Shown here: piece after piece, positions 42,113 to 48,810 of the stretch | Layout of the letters: each line of letters begins with the position of its first letter | Numbering within the stretch: position 1 is the first letter of the stretch | NCBI GenBank assembly: GCA_020052645.1 | Contig: JAGVOQ010000030.1 | Location: 1 to 48,810, forward strand | Direction: 5' to 3' | Source of the DNA: Candidatus Omnitrophota bacterium | GTDB lineage: Bacteria > Omnitrophota > Gorgyraeia > Velamenicoccales > Velamenicoccaceae | DNA length: 48,810 bases | Translations under genes and position numbers: made by a program | Notes under the pieces: model-generated | What the model was told of the DNA's origin: nothing | Databases searched by the model: none | The model's input: the letters and a program-made list of their open reading frames with translations, nothing else

Positions 42113-43420
42113 ATGAAACCTATCATTATAAAACCTTGCAGTGGGTTAAAAGGAATAATTCGCATCCCCGGCGACAAATCTATTTCGCATCGGGCTGCTA
42201 TCCTTTCTGCTTTAGCCAAGGGGAAAACTGAAATAAAAAATTTTCTTTTTTCCGACGATTGTTTGGTGACATTGAACACGCTTAAACACTTAGGAGTTCG
42301 TGTTGTTACGCGGCCGCGTTTAAGTGAAGCTGTGATTATTTCGCCCGGTTTTTTAAAAAAACCTTCTCGTTTTTTAAATATGGGAGAATCAGGAACGAGC
42401 GCGCGGATGTTTTTAGGATTACTCGCTGGTCAAGATTTTTGCTCAATAATAGGCGGGGCTTCTTCTTTGTTGCATAGGCCGATGCTACGAGTCCTTGAGC
42501 CTTTAAGGCTTATGGGGGCTTGCGTGCGCGCAAGAAAAATAAAAAATGATGAATTTCTTCCATGCGAAATTTTTTCTAACGAATTACATGGTTTCACCTG
42601 GGAACAGAAGGTCCCAAGCGCCCAGGTTAAATCAGCCATACTTCTTGCGGGGTTGTTCGCAAAGGGAGTAACTTCTGTTGTTGAACCTGTTCGAACACGT
42701 GATCATACGGAAAGGATGCTAAAACTTTTTGGCGCTCAAATCAGCATTGAACACAAAACGTTACGAATCAGGAAGTCTGTCCTTAAGTCCCCGGGAGAAA
42801 TATTTGTGGCTTCAGACATTTCGAGCGCGGCTTTTTTTATAGTCGCGGCGCTTTTAATAAAAAACTCTAAAATTATTCTTAAAAATGTCAGCATTAATCC
42901 AACGCGCATGGGCGCGATCAGGGTTTTAAAAAGGATGGGGGCTTATATTAAGGTATCTTTAGTAAAAGAATCTTTTGAGCCAAGGGCTGACCTAGAAGTC
43001 TGTTTTAGTTCTTTAAAAGGGACAATCGTAAAAGCACGCGAGATTCCAGCTCTTATTGATGAGCTTCCTATCTTGATGGTTGCAGCTTCAAAAGCTAAAG
43101 GAAAGACTTTGTTTGAGGGGGTAGGCGAATTGCGAGTAAAGGAAACTGATAGGATAAGATCCATGGAATTCAATTTGTTAAAACTTGGTGTAGATATTAG
43201 AGTTAAATCTCTAAAAGAAAGTGAAAATATAGAAATTCAAGGCGCTGATTCCTTTAAGGGGGCTTGTTTAAAGAGCTTTGCGGATCATAGGACTGCCATG
43301 AGTATGATTGTTGCTGCTTTGTCCGCGGATACAGCGTGTTCAATTGATGATGTTTCGTGCATCTCTAAGTCTTTTCCGCAGTTTTTGACCCTCATAAAGA
43401 CATCTTGTTGTATTTCATAG
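42113..43420 (+). CDS. aroA: 3-phosphoshikimate 1-carboxyvinyltransferase (EPSP synthase)
   Basis: AroA makes EPSP from shikimate 3-phosphate and PEP in aromatic amino-acid synthesis. The 435-aa protein shows PGDKSISHRAAILSALA, GESGTSARMFLG, LHRPMLRVLEPL, VPSAQVKSAILLAGL, TRDHTERML, DISSAAFFIVAA, IDELPILMVAA, LRVKETDRI and FADHRTAMS. The usual GNxGT(A/T) phrase reads GESGTS. It stands alone between rluD and mreB, with promoters on both sides. Confidence 0.96.
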   Translation: MKPIIIKPCSGLKGIIRIPGDKSISHRAAILSALAKGKTEIKNFLFSDDCLVTLNTLKHLGVRVVTRPRLSEAVIISPGFLKKPSRFLNMGESGTSARMFLGLLAGQDFCSIIGGASSLLHRPMLRVLEPLRLMGACVRARKIKNDEFLPCEIFSNELHGFTWEQKVPSAQVKSAILLAGLFAKGVTSVVEPVRTRDHTERMLKLFGAQISIEHKTLRIRKSVLKSPGEIFVASDISSAAFFIVAALLIKNSKIILKNVSINPTRMGAIRVLKRMGAYIKVSLVKESFEPRADLEVCFSSLKGTIVKAREIPALIDELPILMVAASKAKGKTLFEGVGELRVKETDRIRSMEFNLLKLGVDIRVKSLKESENIEIQGADSFKGACLKSFADHRTAMSMIVAALSADTACSIDDVSCISKSFPQFLTLIKTSCCIS

Positions 43421-43446
43421 AGTTTCGCTTCATTTAAAATTTTATA

Positions 43447-43475
43447 TTGACTTATTTTATTAGGTTTGATATATT
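43447..43475 (+). promoter_or_regulatory. Putative sigma70 promoter of the mreB operon
   Basis: TTGACT (43447-43452) and TATATT (43470-43475) are 17 bases apart, five of six matches each, in the AT-rich 94-base gap after aroA. The start site would be near 43482, shortly before mreB. Confidence 0.7.
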
Positions 43476-43541
43476 TATTTAATCGTTCTAAACGTATTAA
43501 AACAGCATAAACATATGACGCATCCTTTATTAAAACTTCCC

Positions 43542-44600
43542 ATGAAATGTTTTGGCTATATTTCCGGCCTATTTTCCAATGATATGGGAATAGACTTAGG
43601 CACAGCCACGACCTTGGTCTACGTGAAGGGCGAAGGCATTGTTCTTTGCGAGCCTTCCGTTGTTGCTTTAAAAAAAGGGTCAACGATTAACAGGGTGCTG
43701 GCTGTTGGCGATGAAGCTAAAAAAATGTTGGGCAGAACACCTGGAAATATTTTAGCGATTCGTCCTATGAAGGACGGTGTCATCGCTGATTTTGATATTA
43801 CGGAAGCGATGTTGAGATATTTTATAAAAAAAGTACATCGTCGTCGCGTCTTGGTGAGTCCTCGAATGGTTATCGCGATTCCTTCAGGGATCACTGAGGT
43901 TGAACGCAGGGCTGTAAAAGATTCAGCGATGCGTGCAGGAGCGCGTGAAGTTCATTTAGTGGAAGAGCCTTTGGCTGCTGCCATTGGTGTCGGCTTGCCG
44001 ATCCACGAACCCGCTGGAAATATGATCGTTGATGTCGGTGGCGGTACAACGGAGGTTGCCGTTATTTCTTTATCTGGTGTTGTTTTTTCAAAATCGATTC
44101 GGATTGCCGGTGATGAATTGGATGTTGCGATCGTTGAATATATGAAGAAGAATTATAATCTCATGATTGGAGAACGTACGTCAGAGGAGATCAAAATTAA
44201 AATCGGCTCTGCGTATCCTTTGGAAGAAGAATTGAATTTAGAAGTTCGCGGAAGAGACCTGGTGGCTGGACTTCCTAAAATGGTTAACATTACTTCCGAA
44301 GAAATTCGGGATGCGATTTCAGAACCTGTGCGTGCGATTGTTGATTTGGCTAAGATCGCCCTGGAACGCACGCCGCCTGAGTTGGCCGCAGATTTGATCG
44401 ATCGTGGAATTGTTTTGGCAGGAGGCGGGTCTCTGTTAAAAGGACTGGATCGCATGATTGCTGAAGAGACCGGCCTTCCAGTTCATATCGCCGATGATCC
44501 TGTTACAGCCGTGGCTTTAGGTACTGGAAAAATATTGGAACTTGAAAGCAGATTCTTAAGAGATGTGACTGTCTTGACAAAAGGTCAAGAACCAGCCTAA
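43542..44600 (+). CDS. mreB: Rod shape-determining protein MreB
   Basis: MreB is the actin homologue that orients lateral wall synthesis. It has the phosphate 1 loop [36 protein letters not shown] (split), [39 protein letters not shown] and [12 protein letters not shown]. The ATG at 43542 gives the usual short N terminus before [12 protein letters not shown] (352 aa). An in-frame ATG at 43515 would add nine residues, and neither has a ribosome binding site. It is first in mreB-mreC-mreD-mrdA-rodA. Confidence 0.96.
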   Translation: MKCFGYISGLFSNDMGIDLGTATTLVYVKGEGIVLCEPSVVALKKGSTINRVLAVGDEAKKMLGRTPGNILAIRPMKDGVIADFDITEAMLRYFIKKVHRRRVLVSPRMVIAIPSGITEVERRAVKDSAMRAGAREVHLVEEPLAAAIGVGLPIHEPAGNMIVDVGGGTTEVAVISLSGVVFSKSIRIAGDELDVAIVEYMKKNYNLMIGERTSEEIKIKIGSAYPLEEELNLEVRGRDLVAGLPKMVNITSEEIRDAISEPVRAIVDLAKIALERTPPELAADLIDRGIVLAGGGSLLKGLDRMIAEETGLPVHIADDPVTAVALGTGKILELESRFLRDVTVLTKGQEPA

Positions 44601-44625
44601 GATATTTTTATACTATCTTTCAAAT

Positions 44626-45411
44626 GTGTTTTTCCCAAAAATTAAACTTATAGCAGTCCTTTCCATAGTTTTTCTGATCTTCTTCGTTTTTTTTCATTCC
44701 TCACAGTCCTTCACCGCCAATTCGAGATCTCTTTTCGTTGATTTAAATAAGCTTCCTCTTATATTTGTTTCATTCCTTTCGCATGAAGCAAGGGCTGTCG
44801 TGTTTTTCCACAAGAGCTATTGGCAAAATAAAAGGCTTTTGATTGAAAATGAGGCCCTCAAAACTCAATTGTTGCGATACAAAGACGAAGAAGCGGAAAA
44901 TGTGCGTCTTCGGCAGCTCCTCGATTTAAAAGCCAGGAGTACTTATCATACGATTACCGCAAGAGTTATCGGGAAAGATTTTTATTCATTGCGGGCGTAT
45001 CTTATCATTGATAAAGGCCGCATGTCCGGAGTGAAGAAGTATGCTCCTGTCCTGGCATCGGCAGGGCTTGTGGGAAAAATTTTTGAAGTTGGTTTGTATT
45101 CAAGCAAAGTTATTTTGATCAATGACCCCGATCTTTCGGTTCCGGTGTTGAATGCGCGCACGCGCGAACACGGGCTGGTTTGCGGAACGCTGGACGGAAA
45201 AAGTAAGTTGCGTTATCTGGATTTAGAAAGTGATATCCGTCCGAATGACGAAATTGTCTCCAGTGGCCTGAACATGAGTTATCCTGAGGGCATTAAAATC
45301 GGGATCGTTAAGGCCGTTGCGACAGAATCCTCCGGTTTAGGAAAGTTTGCTATCCTTGAGCTCGCTGTTAAAATCTCCTCGTTAGAAGTAGTGCTGATCG
45401 TTACCCCTTAA
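44626..45411 (+). CDS. mreC: Rod shape-determining protein MreC
   Basis: MreC is a bitopic elongasome protein that activates PBP2. The 261-aa protein has one membrane segment near residues 8-22, a coiled coil (LLIENEALKTQLLRYKDEE), then the two-lobed beta domain (ARVIGKDFYS, IDKGRMSGVKKYAPVLASAGLVGKI in pieces, INDPDLSVPV, SSGLNMSYPEGIKIG). The start is a GTG at 44626 without a clear ribosome binding site; an out-of-frame ATG overlaps it. Confidence 0.92.
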   Translation: MFFPKIKLIAVLSIVFLIFFVFFHSSQSFTANSRSLFVDLNKLPLIFVSFLSHEARAVVFFHKSYWQNKRLLIENEALKTQLLRYKDEEAENVRLRQLLDLKARSTYHTITARVIGKDFYSLRAYLIIDKGRMSGVKKYAPVLASAGLVGKIFEVGLYSSKVILINDPDLSVPVLNARTREHGLVCGTLDGKSKLRYLDLESDIRPNDEIVSSGLNMSYPEGIKIGIVKAVATESSGLGKFAILELAVKISSLEVVLIVTP

Positions 45412-45416
45412 AAATT

Positions 45417-45905
45417 ATGGACATGATTCTTTTAACGTTCGTTTTACTTTTTTTAAAATTTGCGTTTACGAATTTTTTCAGTCTGCCTTTTTCGTTTTTC
45501 GATCCGCTGTTATGCATTGTGATCATCTATACTTTTTTTCATAGTCTTGATTTTTTTGCATTTGCGGCCCTGGCGATCTTTTGTGGAATATTAAGAGATG
45601 TCTTTAGTCTGGATGTTTTTGGCGTTTATTTTTTCAGTTTTATGCTTTGCACTTTGGCGGTGGTTTTTGTCGCACGCCTCGTCAACCGGGACAATTGGCT
45701 TATTGTTCTTCCGATTGTTTTCCTTTGCGTCCTATTCAATAATTTTCTTGCCATGTTCTTGAAGCCCTTGCTTGGGTCTTTTTCTTCTGAAGGAATTTCG
45801 GGTTGGTTTTTGATCAGAAATTTTATAGAGGCTCTTGGAACGACTGCGTTGGCGTACTGCTTGATAATTTTTTCAAAAAAATGCGATTTAAAGCTTATAC
45901 GATAA
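45417..45905 (+). CDS. mreD: Rod shape-determining membrane protein MreD
   Basis: A 162-aa very hydrophobic protein with about five to six membrane segments. MreD has few conserved residues, and the call rests on hydrophobicity, size, GILRDVFSLDVFG (the usual G-x-x-D-x-x-S/G pattern) and position between mreC and mrdA. It starts five bases after mreC and overlaps mrdA by 25 bases. Confidence 0.87.
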   Translation: MDMILLTFVLLFLKFAFTNFFSLPFSFFDPLLCIVIIYTFFHSLDFFAFAALAIFCGILRDVFSLDVFGVYFFSFMLCTLAVVFVARLVNRDNWLIVLPIVFLCVLFNNFLAMFLKPLLGSFSSEGISGWFLIRNFIEALGTTALAYCLIIFSKKCDLKLIR

Positions 45906-47593
45906 CATTACTTTTACTTTTCTTTTTTCTCGGACTCGTGCTTTTTTGGGTACAGGTTTTTCGAGGCGGGTATTACTATCATTTAAGTTTACGTAATTCC
46001 ATACGCTTGATCTCGGAAGTGCCGAGGCGCGGAAAAATCCTGGACAGAAACCAGAAGGTTTTGGCAGATAATATTATTTCTTTTGATGTTGTTGTTACCC
46101 CTCAGGAATTTAAAAATAAAAAACATATCTTTCAGAGGCTCTCTGAGATCTTGTCGAAAGACCCAGAAACTTTGTCAAGGATTTACGAAAAAGGTTATTT
46201 GAATCCATTTACGCCTGTTGTGATCGCTTCAGGCGTTCCTAAGACCACAGCTATTATCGTGGAAGAAGAGGGGCTTGATTTGGGGGGCGTTAGCGTACAG
46301 CTGAACGCGCGGCGTTATTATCCGCTTTTAACAGGGGCGTGCCATGTCTTGGGTTATATGGGGGAAATCGACAAGAGTCGTATCACAAAGCTTAAAGACT
46401 ATGGATATGATATTAAGGATCTTGTGGGTTATAGCGGCATTGAAGAGGAGGATGATTTGTATTTAAGGGGTGAGCGCGGCGGACAACAAGTCGAGGTTGA
46501 TAGCGCCGGCCGTCAGGTGCGTATGTTGGGTTATAAGCCGCCGTTGGTTGGTAAAGATGTGGAATTAACACTGGATTTAGATATGCAGAGTGCCGCCGAT
46601 AATCTTTTAAAAGGGAAAAAAGGCGCGTTTGTTCTTTTGGACATTGAGACGGGTGAGGTTTTTGTTTTAAGCAGCGCACCGGCATTTGATCCGAATATTT
46701 TTGTTGAAAAAAAAGACCGCAAGGCTCTTTCGGATGTCCTGACGTCTTCCTCGGCGCCTCTTTTTAATCGGGCCATCAGCGGGCAGTTCCCCCCGGGTTC
46801 AGTATTTAAAATTGTGACCGCGGTCGCGGCATTAAAAAATAAAAAAATAACTCCTGCGACGAGCTATCTTTGTCCGGGAAGCCTGAAGGTCGGAAACAGG
46901 AATTTCAAGTGCTGGAGCACTCATGGGCTCCAAGATTTTTATCAAGCGATGGCGTATTCCTGTGATGTTTATTTCTACCGGTTGAGTATTTTAGCCGGCG
47001 CAGATGCTATGACAGAGGCCGCTCATGATTTTGGTTTTGCGGCAGTGACCGGAATTGATTTGTCTCATGAAGCAACAGGGTTTATACCCAGTCGCTTATG
47101 GAAACGTTTAAAATATTTTGATAATTGGTATGATGGGGATTCCGCGAATTTTTCTATTGGACAGGGTTTTGTTTTGGTGACACCGCTTCAGTTGGCGCGG
47201 ATGATGGCGACGGTTGCCAATGGAGGATATCTGGTTGAGCCGTATTTGACCAAAGCCGTCGATGGTGTTTCTGTGGAAAGAAAAGAGCCCAAGAGGATCG
47301 ATGTCCCGGAAGATGTGATTGGCGTTATTAAAGAATCTTTGCGTTTACCTGTTCAGCTTGAAAGCGGGACCGCGCATAGCCTTGAAGTGGCTGGTCTTGA
47401 AATTTGCGCTAAGACAGGAACGGCACAGGTTTTTGGCGCAAAAGCTCATGGTTGGGTCGCTGGTTTTTTCCCGATGAGTAAACCGAAATATGCTTTTTGT
47501 ATCCTTCTGGAAAATGTTGATACGAGTCATTATGCCTGTGAGTTGGGGCGTGAATTTTTCCAAGAAATGAAAGAGAAGGGGAAGTGGCTATGA
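45881..47593 (+). CDS. mrdA: Elongation-specific transpeptidase PBP2 (MrdA)
   Basis: A class B PBP cross-linking lateral-wall peptidoglycan with RodA. The 570-aa protein has an N-terminal anchor (residues 5-25), the PRRGKILDRN block, the pedestal domain and the transpeptidase motifs S307-V-F-K, S360-C-D362 (SCD, as typical for PBP2) and K511-T-G. The ATG at 45881 directly before the membrane anchor is preferred to the open frame further upstream within mreD. It overlaps rodA by four bases. Confidence 0.95.
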   Translation: MRFKAYTITLLLLFFFLGLVLFWVQVFRGGYYYHLSLRNSIRLISEVPRRGKILDRNQKVLADNIISFDVVVTPQEFKNKKHIFQRLSEILSKDPETLSRIYEKGYLNPFTPVVIASGVPKTTAIIVEEEGLDLGGVSVQLNARRYYPLLTGACHVLGYMGEIDKSRITKLKDYGYDIKDLVGYSGIEEEDDLYLRGERGGQQVEVDSAGRQVRMLGYKPPLVGKDVELTLDLDMQSAADNLLKGKKGAFVLLDIETGEVFVLSSAPAFDPNIFVEKKDRKALSDVLTSSSAPLFNRAISGQFPPGSVFKIVTAVAALKNKKITPATSYLCPGSLKVGNRNFKCWSTHGLQDFYQAMAYSCDVYFYRLSILAGADAMTEAAHDFGFAAVTGIDLSHEATGFIPSRLWKRLKYFDNWYDGDSANFSIGQGFVLVTPLQLARMMATVANGGYLVEPYLTKAVDGVSVERKEPKRIDVPEDVIGVIKESLRLPVQLESGTAHSLEVAGLEICAKTGTAQVFGAKAHGWVAGFFPMSKPKYAFCILLENVDTSHYACELGREFFQEMKEKGKWL

Positions 47594-48687
47594 GGTTCAG
47601 TCCTTCAAAAATAATTATTTTGGTTCTGATCTTGATCATAGGTTTCGGGCTTTTATGCCTTTTTAGCAGCTGTCATCAAAAGAATGCTTTTATTAAACAA
47701 GAGATTTTTAATAAACAGCTTCTTTGGGTGGGGGTGAGTCTATTGGCTATGTTTTTTGTTTCGCGTCTGGATTATCACAAATTGATGTTTTTGGGGGCTC
47801 CGCTTTATGTTGTGTCGTTTTTATGCCTGGGGTTTGTTTTATTTTTAGGGCGCTCTATCATGGGGGCCCAGCGTTGGATTTCTTTAGGAGAAATTTCTTT
47901 TCAACCGTCTGAATTAGGAAAGTTTACCCTTGTGTTTGTCTTGGCAAAATATTTCAGTAAAAAAGATCTTTTGGATGTTCATGTTTCAAGAAATACGACA
48001 GGTTTTGTAAAAGGAGTTTTCTTGCCTTTAGGCATGACTTTGATTCTGACAGGGCTTGTTCTGGTGCAGCCGGATTTAGGAACTGCGATTGTTTATTTGT
48101 TTATATTCTTTTCTATCGCTCTTTTGGCCGAAGTTCCTTTACGTTATTTGTTGAGCTTTATTATGACGGGTATTTTATTGTTTCCGTTTTTCTGGCATTT
48201 TTTAAAAGGATATCAGAAATCTCGTTTGCTTGTTTTTTTGAATCCCAACATAGATCCCTTGGGTGCTGGTTATACGATAATCCAATCTAAAATCGCCATC
48301 GGTTCAGGAAGGCTGTTGGGCCGGGGTTGGATGGCCGGAACTCAAAGCCAGCTGAATTTTTTAGCCGAACGTCACACGGATTTTATCTTTTCTGTTGTGG
48401 GAGAAGAGTGGGGGTTTTTGGGAAGCGTTCTGCTTCTTGTTCTTTTCGGAATTCTTATTGCCAATATGCTGAAGATTGGTTCATTAGCTAAGGATGCGCT
48501 GGGGCGTCTTTTGGCTGTAGGATTTGCCTCGGTGATTTTTTTCCATGCTTTTATCAATATCGCGATGAATGTCGGTGCCTGTCCAGTCGTGGGCCTGCCT
48601 TTGCCTTTTATCAGCTATGGTGGCTCATCTCTTTTGATCAATCTTATTGGCATGGGGATTGTGCTTAATATTGCAAGACAAAAATAA
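47590..48687 (+). CDS. rodA: Peptidoglycan glycosyltransferase RodA (SEDS family)
   Basis: RodA polymerises lateral-wall glycan strands with PBP2. The 365-aa polytopic protein carries GAQRWISLG, FQPSELGKF, LVQPDLGTAI, GWMAGTQSQLNFLAERHTDFIFS (in two parts), VVGEEWGFLG and GLPLPFISYGGSSL. Assignment as RodA, not FtsW, follows from the mreBCD-mrdA context. The ATG at 47590 overlaps the mrdA stop (ATGA), with aaggggaag as ribosome binding site; a GTG two codons earlier is possible. Confidence 0.96.
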   Translation: MRFSPSKIIILVLILIIGFGLLCLFSSCHQKNAFIKQEIFNKQLLWVGVSLLAMFFVSRLDYHKLMFLGAPLYVVSFLCLGFVLFLGRSIMGAQRWISLGEISFQPSELGKFTLVFVLAKYFSKKDLLDVHVSRNTTGFVKGVFLPLGMTLILTGLVLVQPDLGTAIVYLFIFFSIALLAEVPLRYLLSFIMTGILLFPFFWHFLKGYQKSRLLVFLNPNIDPLGAGYTIIQSKIAIGSGRLLGRGWMAGTQSQLNFLAERHTDFIFSVVGEEWGFLGSVLLLVLFGILIANMLKIGSLAKDALGRLLAVGFASVIFFHAFINIAMNVGACPVVGLPLPFISYGGSSLLINLIGMGIVLNIARQK

Positions 48688-48711
48688 GTTATAAGGTCAC
48701 AAGTTAAAATC

Positions 48712-48810
48712 AGAAGATAGAAGATAGAAGATAGAAGATAGAAGATAGAAGATAGAAGATAGAAGATAGAAGATAGAAGATAGAAGATAGAAGATAGAAG
48801 ATAGAAGATA
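48712..48810. repeat. Perfect 7-bp tandem array (AGAAGAT)n, running off the window
   Basis: Fourteen uninterrupted copies of agaagat plus one base fill 48712-48810 with no mismatch, starting 24 bases after the rodA stop. The array continues past the window or marks a contig end. It is not in a reading frame of any gene. Arrays this perfect usually change length by slippage. Confidence 0.95.

Overview
The window is a gene-dense stretch of a bacterial chromosome. About forty protein genes and one tRNA are all on the + strand. Genes are mostly closely packed, with ATGA, GTGA or longer overlaps. The proteins describe a Gram-negative-type, rod-shaped bacterium. MurE carries the DNPR signature of the meso-diaminopimelate-adding enzymes, there is a lipoprotein pathway (Lgt, LspA), and both the divisome (FtsW/FtsI) and elongasome (RodA/PBP2, MreBCD) SEDS-PBP pairs are present. 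Gene order and protein character suggest an uncultured lineage of the Omnitrophota/PVC-neighbourhood type. That is an impression from reading, not a placement, and no rRNA is present to test it.

Region by region: (1) 1-5.4 kb is a riboflavin cluster, ribBA - ribH - nusB - PHP phosphoesterase - ribD - ribE. Its spacers are filled with hairpin elements, and no FMN (RFN) riboswitch is visible. (2) 5.4-6.3 kb is a non-coding island with tRNA-Pro(CGG), a direct duplication of the tRNA 3' end, several palindromes and short-word repeats. (3) 6.3-15.8 kb is housekeeping: acylphosphatase, metallophosphoesterase, ligA, a small lipoprotein, an MBL hydrolase, xerD, a CCA-adding/poly(A) polymerase-type enzyme, rbfA, nrnA, truB and ribF (which completes FMN/FAD synthesis). 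(4) 16.05-33.7 kb is a complete-looking dcw cluster behind a near-consensus sigma70 promoter with three 10-bp-spaced GTGG(A/G) boxes that look like an MraZ operator. The order is mraZ - PilZ gene - rsmH - ftsL - ftsI - murE - murF - mraY - murD - ftsW - murG - exported zinc peptidase - murC - murB - ddl - ftsQ - ftsA. It ends without ftsZ. (5) 34.0-36.4 kb has yggS, proC and mtnP. (6) 36.5-43.4 kb has ileS, dksA/traR-like, lspA, lgt, rluD and aroA. (7) 43.4-48.7 kb is mreB - mreC - mreD - mrdA - rodA behind its own promoter. The window ends inside a perfect 7-bp tandem array.

The genes are mostly core. The least explained part of the window is the intergenic DNA, which carries at least three families of structured elements. 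The first is a two-hairpin element (5451, 6574, 15920) whose closing helix covaries and whose hairpins resemble IS200/IS605 end hairpins. The second is a two-hairpin element that abuts the stop codons of both ribBA and ribH. The third is a long palindrome (15-72 and 33815-33888) with compensatory changes. There are also quasi-palindromes built from degenerate short words (36425, 42018). Other points are two insertions in conserved operons (a PilZ protein and an exported gluzincin in the dcw cluster), a PHP phosphoesterase inside the riboflavin operon, and two probable leaderless promoters (yggS, aroA). No transposase, phage gene, CRISPR array or defence gene is visible.
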